Assembly: GCF_000350485.1 (NCBI RefSeq)
Contig: NZ_AORV01000036.1
Location: forward strand, 62,001-126,000
Reading direction: 5' to 3'
Source of the DNA: Ruminiclostridium cellobioparum subsp. termitidis CT1112
Lineage (GTDB): Bacteria > Bacillota > Clostridia > Acetivibrionales > DSM-1351
Length of the DNA stretch: 64,000 nt
The notes beneath the pieces were generated by a model. That model did no database searches, was not told where the DNA came from, and saw nothing but the letters and a program-made list of their open reading frames with translations. The translations under genes were made by a program, and so were the position numbers. Of this stretch, positions 1 to 8,379 are shown piece after piece (within the stretch, counting starts at the first letter, position 1; the number at the start of each line of letters is the position of its first letter).

Positions 1-61
1 CCATCTGGGACCTGCAGGAGTTATGAACACAGATGAATGCAACTTTTATTTTACCCGGCAT
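1..61 (-). CDS. arsC: Partial arsenate reductase / low-molecular-weight phosphatase (ArsC-like), N-terminus only
   Basis: Only the first 20 codons lie inside the window; the gene runs off the left edge. The ATG at 61 follows an AAAGGA-type ribosome binding site. The peptide MPGKIKVAFICVHNSCRSQM contains the CX5R phosphate-binding loop (Cys11 to Arg17) followed by SQM, as in thioredoxin-coupled ArsC arsenate reductases of the low-molecular-weight tyrosine phosphatase fold. Those enzymes reduce arsenate to arsenite in the cytoplasm. It lies 102 bases downstream of hgcB on the same strand, with no obvious terminator between, so it is probably the fourth gene of the arsR-hgcA-hgcB operon. A general low-molecular-weight phosphatase is the alternative; the SQM extension favours ArsC. 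Confidence 0.72.
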   Translation of the reverse strand, partial: MPGKIKVAFICVHNSCRSQM

Positions 62-163
62 GTCTATTTTTCCTTTCAATACGTTCAGTAATATTGATAT
101 TGATTTATTGTTTATCCATGGATTCAATATGCTTTTGATGTAACAGCCCTTCATGCAGGCACT

Positions 164-466
164 CTAACAGCAGCCGCTGCTGCTGTCTCCGGAAGAGCAA
201 TCGCAGCTGGGTTCGCTTCCGGTCAGCCACCCCATTATTATGGCAGCAGCACATCCGACTCCGGGTTTTACCTCCAGTGCCCCGAACGGACAATTTCCAG
301 CACACGCGCCGCACTCCATACACCCGTCCCTGTCCATAATTTCGGCTTTATCAGCCCTCAGGGCAAAAACCTTATGCGGACATACCTCGATGCATTTTCC
401 GCAGCCCTTACATTTTTCCTCGTCAAGTTTCAGAGTGGCCACATTTTTCAAATATCGGTGCCTCAT
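164..466 (-). CDS. hgcB: HgcB, 2[4Fe-4S] ferredoxin of mercury methylation
   Basis: Encodes a 100-residue ferredoxin with two CxxCxxCxxxC cluster motifs (Cys19/22/25/29 and Cys49/52/55/59). It then has a lone cysteine at 72 (GVGC) and a C-terminal vicinal pair (Cys99-Cys100). The lone cysteine near residue 73 and the terminal cysteine pair are the features that separate HgcB from ordinary ferredoxins. HgcB is known to reduce the corrinoid of HgcA and to help bind Hg(II). The ATG at 466 has a GGAGG site just upstream and lies 10 bases after the hgcA stop, so the two are co-transcribed. The tail is rich in Ser, Gly and Cys. Identification is strong because hgcA is directly upstream. Confidence 0.93.
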   Translation of the reverse strand: MRHRYLKNVATLKLDEEKCKGCGKCIEVCPHKVFALRADKAEIMDRDGCMECGACAGNCPFGALEVKPGVGCAAAIIMGWLTGSEPSCDCSSGDSSSGCC

Positions 467-476
467 TGTATCCTCC

Positions 477-1691
477 TTAAAAACGTATTAAACTGTCCGC
501 CAATAACAAGCCGATACCCGGAATAAGGGAAAGAATTATTGCAGGGATGGCAAGCCTCATTTCCTTCAATACTCCTGAAAAGGAGGTATAGGTGGAAGAA
601 CCGGTAAAGTTCATGGCGTAATACGCCGAAATTGAAGGCAGCACCAGCAGATACCCCACGCCTCTTAGGAGGCTCAGTCCCTCCGGCCCGATCCAGCCAT
701 TGAGGAAATTCAGTGCAATGGCCCACAGCAAACCTGCCTGCCAGCCTTTCCAGGCAAATGCCCTCCCCGGAATCCATGGAAGCAGAATCGGTGTAATAAC
801 ACAACCCGCTGCAACAGCACCTGCATAGGCACAAAAATCCATAACTCCGAAGGGTTTCCTCGCCACAAGATTTATTAAAAACAGTATACCGAAAATCAGC
901 ATGGATATTTTGAAAGTGCCGACAAGCTCCATAGGAGTCAAAACCAGACGGTCATACACAGTAAATCTGACCTGCCGCATTTCCTCCGTCGCTTTCATCT
1001 CTGAGTTTATAAAGGATCTTATATCCTTGGCTCTTACGGTGCCATAAACAACTTTGAAACCGGTTTGTTTTGTGACCTCATGGGCACTTACTCCCGGTGC
1101 TCCCAGCTGAGGCAGTATTAAAGTCTTATGCTCCACTATTTCCCGCAGCCGCGCTCTTGAAATCCTGTTCACAAGTTCCCTGGTGCCGAAGGTGCCTTTT
1201 CCCGCCGCACACCACACATTTATCCCCTTTGTGTCAAGCACTAAAATCCAAACATTCATGCCGGACAGTTCTTTTCTTAGTGCATCAAAGGTCAATTTGT
1301 AGTTGGCGGTAACAAGGACAGGAGAAGCCCTATCAGGAATTCCCACGGCATATACGCCGGGATTTATTTTATAATTCATCCTGCCTATCCCCCAACGCAC
1401 TTTCCACGCTCCCAGAATATCGGAGCGAAGCAGTCTAGTGGCCACCTGCGGAATCTTCCCCGCAGCCGTTTCGATTTCACCAGTTATCCAGGGAATATTT
1501 CTATCATAATTTGTAACAGGCTCCGAAGAACAGTTATCACTTCCCCCGCAGCAGCAGGTATTGTCCTTTTGTCCGGACACCCCGGTACAGTTTTTATTTG
1601 CAGCTTTCAGTCTCGGTCTGATTTTTACCGACTTTCTGTCCCCGGTGTTAAGCCGGGCATTGCCAGATGTACAACAGCTTTTATTCTCCAT
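477..1691 (-). CDS. hgcA: HgcA, corrinoid-dependent mercury methyltransferase
   Basis: Encodes 404 residues. The diagnostic HgcA cap-helix motif NVWCAAGK is at residues 158-165, with Cys161 as the expected cobalt ligand. Four to five hydrophobic segments follow in the C-terminal 150 residues, matching the HgcA layout of a cytoplasmic corrinoid domain plus a membrane domain. HgcA transfers a methyl group to Hg(II), giving methylmercury. I place the start at 1691 because GGAGGTC lies 8 bases upstream; a longer open frame reaches 1850 but overlaps arsR. The 11-base overlap with arsR implies translational coupling. The N-terminal 60 residues are unusual, with cysteine clusters (Cys6-7, Cys46-48) that are not part of the core fold and might bind metal (inference). 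Confidence 0.94.
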   Translation of the reverse strand: MENKSCCTSGNARLNTGDRKSVKIRPRLKAANKNCTGVSGQKDNTCCCGGSDNCSSEPVTNYDRNIPWITGEIETAAGKIPQVATRLLRSDILGAWKVRWGIGRMNYKINPGVYAVGIPDRASPVLVTANYKLTFDALRKELSGMNVWILVLDTKGINVWCAAGKGTFGTRELVNRISRARLREIVEHKTLILPQLGAPGVSAHEVTKQTGFKVVYGTVRAKDIRSFINSEMKATEEMRQVRFTVYDRLVLTPMELVGTFKISMLIFGILFLINLVARKPFGVMDFCAYAGAVAAGCVITPILLPWIPGRAFAWKGWQAGLLWAIALNFLNGWIGPEGLSLLRGVGYLLVLPSISAYYAMNFTGSSTYTSFSGVLKEMRLAIPAIILSLIPGIGLLLADSLIRF

Positions 1692-2067
1692 CCTTTTGAC
1701 CTCCTGTACAAATGCACTCATAGCCGGGCAAGCTGTTTTTATCAGACCAGATTTTCTCAAGCATTGTTTTGTCGTTATTAAATTCAGTATCATTGGACAG
1801 CCAATCAGGCAAAGGCTCCAGGATACTTGCCAGCTGCCTTGTGTATTCATTTTCCTCGATCCTGTAATAAATCCATTTCCCGGATCTTCTGTCCTTTATT
1901 ATCCTTGATTGCTTTAGGATGGCCAGCTGCCTGGACACTCTGGGCTGTGACATCCGCAGCGCTCCAAAAATCTCACATACGCACAACTCTCTATTTTGCA
2001 GCAGCAGTAGAATACGCAGTCTTGTTTTATCCGAAAGAATGCCGAATATGTTTAACAAGTCGTCCAT
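1681..2067 (-). CDS. arsR: ArsR/SmtB-family metalloregulatory repressor
   Basis: A 128-residue winged-helix protein. The metal-box ELCVCEIF (Cys29, Cys31) and the recognition helix SQPRVSRQLAILK place it in the ArsR/SmtB family, where As(III), Sb(III) or similar ions binding to the CxC pair release the repressor from DNA. A second CIC pair (Cys118, Cys120) at the C-terminus could give an extra thiol ligand. It is the first gene of the arsR-hgcA-hgcB-arsC operon and overlaps hgcA by 11 bases. ArsR-like regulators are known next to hgcAB in other methylators. The actual inducer (arsenite, mercury or other) cannot be read from the sequence. Confidence 0.92.
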   Translation of the reverse strand: MDDLLNIFGILSDKTRLRILLLLQNRELCVCEIFGALRMSQPRVSRQLAILKQSRIIKDRRSGKWIYYRIEENEYTRQLASILEPLPDWLSNDTEFNNDKTMLEKIWSDKNSLPGYECICTGGQKDGE

Positions 2068-2084
2068 TACTTTCCTCCTATATT

Positions 2085-2110
2085 ATCATATATGCATATA
2101 ATTATATGAT
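2085..2110. promoter_or_regulatory. Candidate ArsR operator between arsR and ecsC-like gene
   Basis: An inverted repeat ATCATATA / TATATGAT (2085-2092 and 2103-2110) surrounds the palindrome ATATGCATAT. It lies 7 bases upstream of the arsR ribosome binding site (around 2071-2078). AT-rich inverted repeats in this position are typical ArsR operators, so autoregulation of the arsR-hgcAB operon is likely. The assignment is by position and symmetry only. Confidence 0.5.
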
Positions 2111-2212
2111 TATTGGATTAGTTTGTAAATATTTTTATTCATACAAAACAACAGGTCAGCCGTATACTAAATATATATCAACAAATAAGCTTTATATTTT
2201 TGAGGATGAATT

Positions 2213-2932
2213 ATGAACAGCTACGAACGCAATGCCCTATATGAATTGAAAATGTGGCAGCTGGAAATGTTAAATCAGCCTTCGCTGACAAGCCGGTTGA
2301 GCAAAGGGATTCAGAATAAGATGAACGGTCTTATTCCCGAGAAGGCGCATAAAGTTGTTACCGAAACCATTAAAGGCATGGTAAAATCAGTCCTGTTCGG
2401 ATCTGAACTGACTGCATCCGCGCCGCTTTTCAACGCTCCCCTGCAGGAACGGGAGCTGCTGCTGAATGAAAGAATAACCTTTTATAAAAGAACCGCAGCA
2501 GCCAGCGGAGCCTGGACAGGTGCAGGCGGCATATTTCTCGGTTTGGCGGATTTCCCCATACTTTTAAGTCTGAAGCTCAAATTTTTATTCGATGCGGCTG
2601 CTATTTACGGATTTGATGCTGCAAACTACAAGGAACGCTTATATATTTTGTATATATTCCAACTGGCATTTTCAAGCCAGGAAAGAGTCATGGAAATCTA
2701 TCAACAGGTGAAGGACTGGCAAAGTTTTTCCCAAGCCCTGCCCGAGGACATCAATTCCTTTGACTGGAGAACTTTCCAGCAGGAATACAGAGACTATATC
2801 GACCTGGCAAAAATGCTCCAGCTGGTTCCTGTAATAGGTGCCGCAGTGGGAGCCGTTGCCAACTACCGGCTTATGGACAAACTAGGTACGACTACCATGA
2901 ATGCATACAGGCTGAGACTGCTCGAGCCTTAA
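2213..2932 (+). CDS. EcsC family protein
   Basis: Encodes 239 residues. It resembles the EcsC family: an amphipathic N-terminal helix with YELKMWQLEM, a central Gly/Ala-rich hydrophobic segment (about residues 96-112, AAASGAWTGAGG), a FPILLSLKLKFLFDAA helix and a C-terminal hydrophobic VPVIGAAVGAVANY segment. EcsC proteins associate with membranes and their biochemical role is not settled. Translation starts at the ATG at 2213, preceded by GAGGATG. It is divergent from arsR and shares the 145-base spacer holding the candidate operator, so regulation by ArsR is possible but unproven. Confidence 0.8.
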   Translation: MNSYERNALYELKMWQLEMLNQPSLTSRLSKGIQNKMNGLIPEKAHKVVTETIKGMVKSVLFGSELTASAPLFNAPLQERELLLNERITFYKRTAAASGAWTGAGGIFLGLADFPILLSLKLKFLFDAAAIYGFDAANYKERLYILYIFQLAFSSQERVMEIYQQVKDWQSFSQALPEDINSFDWRTFQQEYRDYIDLAKMLQLVPVIGAAVGAVANYRLMDKLGTTTMNAYRLRLLEP

Positions 2933-2956
2933 TCCTTCAGCACGGTACTGGTTCAT

Positions 2957-3910
2957 TTATAGTGGTTTTACGTTTAATATAACCGGAAACTGCAGCGGAT
3001 TGGAGGCCTCACCCAATTCATATGTTTCTATAGACACTTCCAGGGGACAATACGGACTTGCCACAGGGCGCAAATTAAACTTTATGGAGCATGAATCTTT
3101 TATTTCTACGATTTCGGAAACAGTACCGGTTAAAGTCTCACTGGGTGCCTTGACTGTCACGCGTACTCTGCCTACAGGAAACTCTGACTGGTTAATAATA
3201 TTCAAAGATACGATAGCCCTTTGATTAAGGTAGATTATTTCATTTTCTGCCTCAACCCTCAGAAGGGCTTTTTTTTCTATTTTAGTGAGATGGCTCTGTA
3301 TAAAATCCGGATAAGTCTTAAGTAACCTGCTCAGTTCTTCATAGTCGGGATTGGGAATACTGCCAGCGATCATTTGACGTACACACAGCCTGCTGATCTC
3401 ATATTGCAGCTGTTCCTCAATCTGACGTATTCCTTCCTTGACAGATTCCCTATCCTTGTAATCCACCAGTACCGCTCCCCCCGCTTCCAACGGTTTTGGA
3501 AGCCATGAAAACCTGCTCTTATCTACTTCGAATGCATTTACGATACCTGTCGGCAGCATAACCATCCGGTCCATTATAGCAACAGCCGGAAACATCGTCT
3601 CCAACCTTTCCTTTGAAATATCCATCCGTGCAGTAGAATATACATAGGCGGATAACCCGCCGAAATAAGTATACACATCCTCATTACTATTATTGTTCTT
3701 TATTATAATGTTAAAATCCTCATATTTGATAACAGAGCTTTTCAAAAGATTGATATATTGACTGCACCTCAGTTCGTCCATATCATCGTAGTTCAGAATG
3801 TATAAATCCTCAATCATCAGATTTTTATATATGTACTCCTTAAGAAAGACTTCTATTTCGTCGAATTGTTGTCTCTGTTTTCTGTTTAAATAAAAAAGCT
3901 TGACTATCAT
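2957..3910 (-). CDS. Unknown 317-residue protein, third gene of the Trypco1/protease cassette
   Basis: I do not recognise a family. The N-terminal half is mixed alpha/beta and acidic, with no signal peptide or membrane segment. Residues around 190-225 are helical and charged. The last 100 residues look like an immunoglobulin-like beta-sandwich (alternating hydrophobic strands, e.g. GRVRVTVKAPSETLTG), which suggests a binding or scaffold role (inference). It starts 4 bases after the stop of the protease-glycosyltransferase gene and the three genes of the cassette are tightly packed, so they are very probably one transcript and one system. Confidence 0.7.
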   Translation of the reverse strand: MIVKLFYLNRKQRQQFDEIEVFLKEYIYKNLMIEDLYILNYDDMDELRCSQYINLLKSSVIKYEDFNIIIKNNNSNEDVYTYFGGLSAYVYSTARMDISKERLETMFPAVAIMDRMVMLPTGIVNAFEVDKSRFSWLPKPLEAGGAVLVDYKDRESVKEGIRQIEEQLQYEISRLCVRQMIAGSIPNPDYEELSRLLKTYPDFIQSHLTKIEKKALLRVEAENEIIYLNQRAIVSLNIINQSEFPVGRVRVTVKAPSETLTGTVSEIVEIKDSCSIKFNLRPVASPYCPLEVSIETYELGEASNPLQFPVILNVKPL

Positions 3911-3914
3911 TTAA

Positions 3915-5816
3915 TCACATCCAATCAAACAATTCATTAAATAATCCATTTGATACAGTGCTCTTCATTTTCTTTGATACTGCCTTTATCTGCTCAATGA
4001 GTTTTGCAGCCTCCTCCTTCTTTCTTCCATCCAGCTCGCCGGTTATATCTGACTTTAACAGCCCGGTGTAGTATCGGATGTACTGTTGTGCTATGGAAGA
4101 CCATTTATATTTATCGCCGCTAGCACATGCGTATGCGTTTGAACCCATCTGCTGCCGGAGTTCCTTGCTGTGAAGCAGCGACATGATCCATTGCGCCAGA
4201 TCCAGATAGTTTTCAGGCTCGGCCAAAAACCCTGTTTTGCCGTGTTCAATAATTTCCTTAAGACCCCCGGTTCTGCTGGCTACCACCGGGCGCCTGCAAG
4301 CCATTGCTTCCAGAGCTACCATTCCAAATGGCTCGTTGATGCTTGGAACCACTACCAATTGTGCTTTCTGATAGAGTTGGATTAAATCCTGTCCGCTTTT
4401 TTGGCCAAGAAACTCAACCATGTCCGACAGCATAAGATTTGTTTTAAGGCGGTTAAGCCATGATTCATATTCTCCGTCGCCTACAATTTTAAGGCGAATA
4501 TGGGGAAACTTTTCCCTTATATAAAACATGGCACGTATTAAAAACTCCACACCCTTCTGCTTTACCAGCCTGCCGACAAATAATATATATTGTTCCTCCT
4601 CCGGCCAATCCCCGCAAGGTAAAAATTCATCGGTATTAACTCCGTTAGGAACAATCTATATACGTGTAATGGGCAGATCCCTGTGCAAAATTTCCTGACG
4701 CACATGTCTGCTGTTGACCGTAACAAGATCTGCACAAATAAGTCCCAGATTCTCAATAGAGGAGCAGAGAGGTGCAAGGTTCGGAAGGTGTATATGAAAA
4801 ATCAGCGGCTTTTTAAGGAGCCAACGGCACTTTATTCCCGCCAGAACCGTTACCCAGTCATGGCAGTGAATTACATCCGGCTGTATACGGCCTATATCAT
4901 AAGCTGCCTGCTGTGCAAAATCCAGCCAGGCCACAGGACTGCTGTATGAAGGCGTGCCGCAGGTAGAGCAAAAGGTTACACCCGGTGACTGTGACGTATA
5001 GCCTGTTTTTTGCTCTGGAAGCACTACATCAACGCTCAGTTTCTTTCCCAGTTCTGCTGTCAATTGAGTCACATGAACACCCAAACCGCCGATAATATGC
5101 GGCTGGTATTCGGATGAAATAAAACACACCTTTATTGGCGGTTGTTTTGGGATACTGCTCAGGCAGGACTCCCATTCTTCATTGACGGAAGTGTTCCTGT
5201 GCAGCCTGAACAGTGCGGAAGAATAGTTTAGAATGTCCGAAACAGGTATTCCCCATCCTCCAAGGTCAGTGGTAAAATCCCTTGTTCGCTTTAATATTCC
5301 GCAAACCTTTCCCGTCCTCATATTTAAAATGGGAGCTCCGCTGTAGCCCAGCTGAATTTGACCTCTGGCAAACTTCAGAAGAGAAGCATTGGTCATCCCT
5401 TCGTATTTAATGGTAACCTGTTCCCCCATGGGTTTTCCTGCGGGATAGCCCATAGCAAAGCATTCATCCCCTATCTGCATATTGCCTTCATCTACAACAA
5501 CTATGGGATGGTCAAATTCCCTTAGAATGCGGATAAATGCAAAATCCTTCATCATTACACCGGAAATTGGGTTATTGTATTCAATATTCTCTACTTCTGC
5601 TTCGTAACTATCCTGCCCCCACTTAATTCTGATTTTGGTATTCCTGCATTCCGCTGTGCCGCTTATTTGCCGGATTCCATTTCCCAATATCACATGAGCA
5701 CAGGTCAAAACCAGATTTTTAGCAATAAAGAAACCTGTACCTGCAGGTTCACCATCGGCAAAAATTTGGACAATAGCAGGTATATAACAATTATCAATTA
5801 TCCGGTCAATATTCAT
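3915..5816 (-). pseudogene. Trypsin-like protease fused to GT4 glycosyltransferase, interrupted by one in-frame TAG
   Basis: A continuous frame of 634 codons is broken only at codon 387 (TAG, 4656-4658). Residues 1-215 form a trypsin-like serine protease domain: His41 in TCAHV, Asp91 in KDFAF and Ser159 in GYSGAP. Residues 228-633 form a GT-B glycosyltransferase of family GT4: the GGLGVHV loop near 243, the NGVN segment just after the stop, VGDG, and the EX7E motif in EPFGMVALEAM. The stop replaces one residue in the usual I-x-IVPNGV strand, so a single substitution (for example from TAC or TAT) explains it. Upstream coding overlaps by ATGA with the Trypco1-like gene. It could be a recent null allele, a sequencing error, or a split protein; a second start near 4550 would give a 211-residue fragment lacking most of the GT N-terminal domain. 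Confidence 0.85.
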
Positions 5817-6139
5817 CCCTGTCTCTCCTTCTCCCGGTTCCATTCAAGCTTTATTTTAATACCTGCCGATGAATGGCTGTTCAAGAGCACTGCCACTACC
5901 TTTCCTGCATCTGCCGTCAGTCCGAAACTAACCTCAACCGACGCTTTATCAGGATTGCTGAACCTGATAAGGGACTCCTGAATTTTTGATGCAAAATCAG
6001 TTATATTATCTAAGGCACTCTCCAATCCATTGTGGAGCTTGTCTTTTATACCTACTTCACATTCATAGTTCTCATCTACAGGCTGGAAATAAATAATCCC
6101 GTCGGAATTATCAGAGATTTTAAGCGGTATCCTGTTCAT
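5813..6139 (-). CDS. Trypco1-like (CU044_2847 family) small protein
   Basis: Encodes 108 residues. The C-terminal half (VEVSFGLTADAGKVVAVL followed by IKIKLEW) matches the pattern of the trypsin-co-occurring domain Trypco1, a small domain found with trypsin-like proteases in predicted bacterial conflict systems. The start at 6139 is chosen for its GGAGG site; the frame extends further upstream without one. The stop overlaps the ATG of the protease gene (ATGA). Its presence directly before a trypsin-like protease supports the family call independently. The function is not established; it may regulate or recruit the protease. Confidence 0.75.
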   Translation of the reverse strand: MNRIPLKISDNSDGIIYFQPVDENYECEVGIKDKLHNGLESALDNITDFASKIQESLIRFSNPDKASVEVSFGLTADAGKVVAVLLNSHSSAGIKIKLEWNREKERQG

Positions 6140-6186
6140 ATTTGACCTCCTGCAATTTACATTTATTTCAATAAGTATATCATCGC

Positions 6187-6242
6187 AGGTGTACATTGTA
6201 AACTTTTACTTAATTTTCATTATATTTCTATTTAGGTGTACA
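6187..6242. promoter_or_regulatory. Direct repeat AGGTGTACA x2 between divergent operons
   Basis: Two identical 9-mers AGGTGTACA (6187-6195 and 6234-6242) lie 47 bases apart in the 223-base spacer between the divergent Trypco1 cassette and the agr-type response regulator. The second merges into ACCGTTCAG (6242-6250), which fits one half of a LytTR-type 9-mer. No good partner half-site is seen at the usual 12-13 base spacing. It may be an operator for either operon. Confidence 0.3.
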
Positions 6243-6362
6243 CCGTTCAGTTTGCCTAATTTGGCTATTTTTCGTATTAATTCTACATAATATTACTTGG
6301 CGAATATTGTAAAATTAGCTAAAATGATATATTATAGAACTATCGTTAACGGGGGTAATAAT

Positions 6363-7073
6363 ATGATAAATATTGCTGTACTTGATGATGAAAACGAATT
6401 GTTGGCAGAATACCAAAGACAAATTCCTTATCTGTTAAAGAAAAATAAGATTGATGGCGAATTGATAATAGCTACCGATTCACCTGATGAGTTTTTAGAA
6501 AAGGTTAAAAGCCGTAATATAAACATATGTATACTGGACATCAATTTACGCACAAATACAAACGGGATGCATATAGCCAAACAGATCCGTGAAAACGATT
6601 ATCCCTGTGAAATCATCTTTATGACAGGCTTTCTTGAGTATACCCTGAAAGCTTTTGATGTTCAGGCTTTTAATTACATACAGAAGCCCGGTTGGGATGA
6701 GCTGGAGAAAACACTTGTAAAATATAAAGAGCAAAATGTTCTGAGACGTGCTAAGAAGACTGTCAGCATAAAATGCGGTCCCGAAGTGTATTTCATTAAT
6801 TGTGACAATATATTCTGTATAGAACACGTCGGTACTAAAACAACCGTTTATACAAATTTTTCAGAATATCAAACTTATGAAGGGCTGGAGGAACTGGTCA
6901 AAAGAATTGAAGATGACAGGTTCACACGCATCCACCGTTCTGCTTTTATCAACACGGAATTTATTGAAAAAATTGATTTCAAAAATAAGGAAGTAAGTCT
7001 GATAAATGGCTCCACCTACAAGATAGGCCCCAAGTTTTATGATGAAATTAAGTCTATTATTGACAGGAGATAA
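6363..7073 (+). CDS. LytTR-family response regulator (AgrA-like)
   Basis: Encodes 236 residues: a receiver domain (acidic pair Asp8-Asp9, phosphoacceptor Asp59 in ILDINL, and lysine in IQKPGW) and a C-terminal LytTR DNA-binding domain (about 135-230, with FTRIHRSAFINTEFI). Such regulators bind paired 9-mer direct repeats. The start at 6363 follows GGGGG; the open frame begins earlier without a ribosome site. It is 6 bases ahead of the GHKL kinase gene and convergent with agrBD, so it is the response arm of the peptide quorum-sensing system here. Likely targets are its own promoter and that of agrBD. Confidence 0.9.
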   Translation: MINIAVLDDENELLAEYQRQIPYLLKKNKIDGELIIATDSPDEFLEKVKSRNINICILDINLRTNTNGMHIAKQIRENDYPCEIIFMTGFLEYTLKAFDVQAFNYIQKPGWDELEKTLVKYKEQNVLRRAKKTVSIKCGPEVYFINCDNIFCIEHVGTKTTVYTNFSEYQTYEGLEELVKRIEDDRFTRIHRSAFINTEFIEKIDFKNKEVSLINGSTYKIGPKFYDEIKSIIDRR

Positions 7074-7079
7074 TAACCT

Positions 7080-8366
7080 ATGTTTGGACTGCTGGTAGTA
7101 AACACTATTTTTGTACTAGTAACAGCATATATGATTTACTTCTTCGTAAAGAAAAATTATAATATTGTAATATCTATAAAACAAAAAGTGTTATTTTTTG
7201 TTTTATTCGGGCTACTGAATAGTATAATCTCTTCATTTATTATGAGCTCTTTGCCTGAATATATTCAATTCATAAGACCAATAATTCTTTCATTTTTAAG
7301 TATTGCTGTTATACGATATATATTGAAAGTGAATTGGCTAAAATCTTTAATCTCTTTTTGCGTTATTATGCTTGGAACAAGTGTTGGTATTTTCTTTATA
7401 CCTATAATTTTTAATCTGGTATATAACGTTGATCCACCATCCTCTCTTACTCAAAATACATTTTTATACTTTTTAAATAATATTATTATTTATGTAATTG
7501 CCTTCCTTTTTGTAAGATTTACACCATTTGCTAAGATTGTAGGGCAACTTAAAGATATGAAGCCCGTGGCTATTTTGTTAGTGGCCACAATAGCATTAAT
7601 GGGGTCACAAATATTTATTCTTCAAAACTTATATAAATATAAATTAATTATATTAATATTTTCTATAATATCATCCATAATTTATCTATCTGTCTCTATT
7701 ATTTATACAATGCAATACCAAAAATCTGAACGTATCTTAGAAGAACAGAAACAGCAGGCATTCTATAATCAATCCTTAAGTATAGCATTGCAGGATTTTC
7801 AAAGATTTAAACATGACCAGGTGAACCATCTTTCCGTTGTTTATTCAATGCTCGAAAAAAATAATGTAATAGATGCTTTGAATTATCTAAAAGAAACGCA
7901 AAATACTACAAAATCCTTTACTAATTCAGCCCTGTTCAATATAACAAATGCCGGGCTGTTCGGAATAATTTCCTCAAAAATAGATAAGGCTATCCAGGCC
8001 GGGATAGATTTTAATATTAAAGTCATAGGACAAGTGGGTTCTATTCCAAATGTCAAGATTTCAGAGCTTTGCGAAGTAGTTGGAATATATCTGGATAATG
8101 CTATCGAGGAGGTTATACAGAACGGTAAATTAAAAATAAATATGGCTTTAACAAGTACAGACCAAAATGTTGTATTAAAAATCAGTAATAAATGCGGTGA
8201 AATTCCTACTCTGAACAAATCCTCAAAAGGTATTAACCGGGGACATGGCCTGGTAATTGCAAATAGAATATTAAGTGCATATAGTAATATATTGCACTCA
8301 AATATATTCGATAAAGCTACCATGGAATTTACTCAGATGCTGACAATAAAAATAGGGGTCAAATAA
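7080..8366 (+). CDS. GHKL-domain sensor histidine kinase (AgrC-like)
   Basis: Encodes 428 residues: six or seven transmembrane segments in residues 1-210, a dimerisation helix with the histidine box FKHDQVNHL (His245 the probable phosphorylated residue), and a C-terminal GHKL ATPase domain with the N-box YLDNAIEEV and the glycine loop GHGLVIANRIL. This is the architecture of AgrC-type receptors for cyclic peptides. It lies just behind the LytTR regulator, with AGGAG before the ATG, and its 3' end faces agrD 13 bases away. The ligand is most likely the AgrD product encoded on the opposite strand. Confidence 0.9.
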   Translation: MFGLLVVNTIFVLVTAYMIYFFVKKNYNIVISIKQKVLFFVLFGLLNSIISSFIMSSLPEYIQFIRPIILSFLSIAVIRYILKVNWLKSLISFCVIMLGTSVGIFFIPIIFNLVYNVDPPSSLTQNTFLYFLNNIIIYVIAFLFVRFTPFAKIVGQLKDMKPVAILLVATIALMGSQIFILQNLYKYKLIILIFSIISSIIYLSVSIIYTMQYQKSERILEEQKQQAFYNQSLSIALQDFQRFKHDQVNHLSVVYSMLEKNNVIDALNYLKETQNTTKSFTNSALFNITNAGLFGIISSKIDKAIQAGIDFNIKVIGQVGSIPNVKISELCEVVGIYLDNAIEEVIQNGKLKINMALTSTDQNVVLKISNKCGEIPTLNKSSKGINRGHGLVIANRILSAYSNILHSNIFDKATMEFTQMLTIKIGVK

Positions 8367-8379
8367 GCCCCCATTCTTA

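Noticed and set aside
3-26. Plus-strand ending of a reading frame (IWDLQEL) at the left edge
   Set aside because: The opposite strand encodes a clear ArsC N-terminus with a ribosome site over the same bases.
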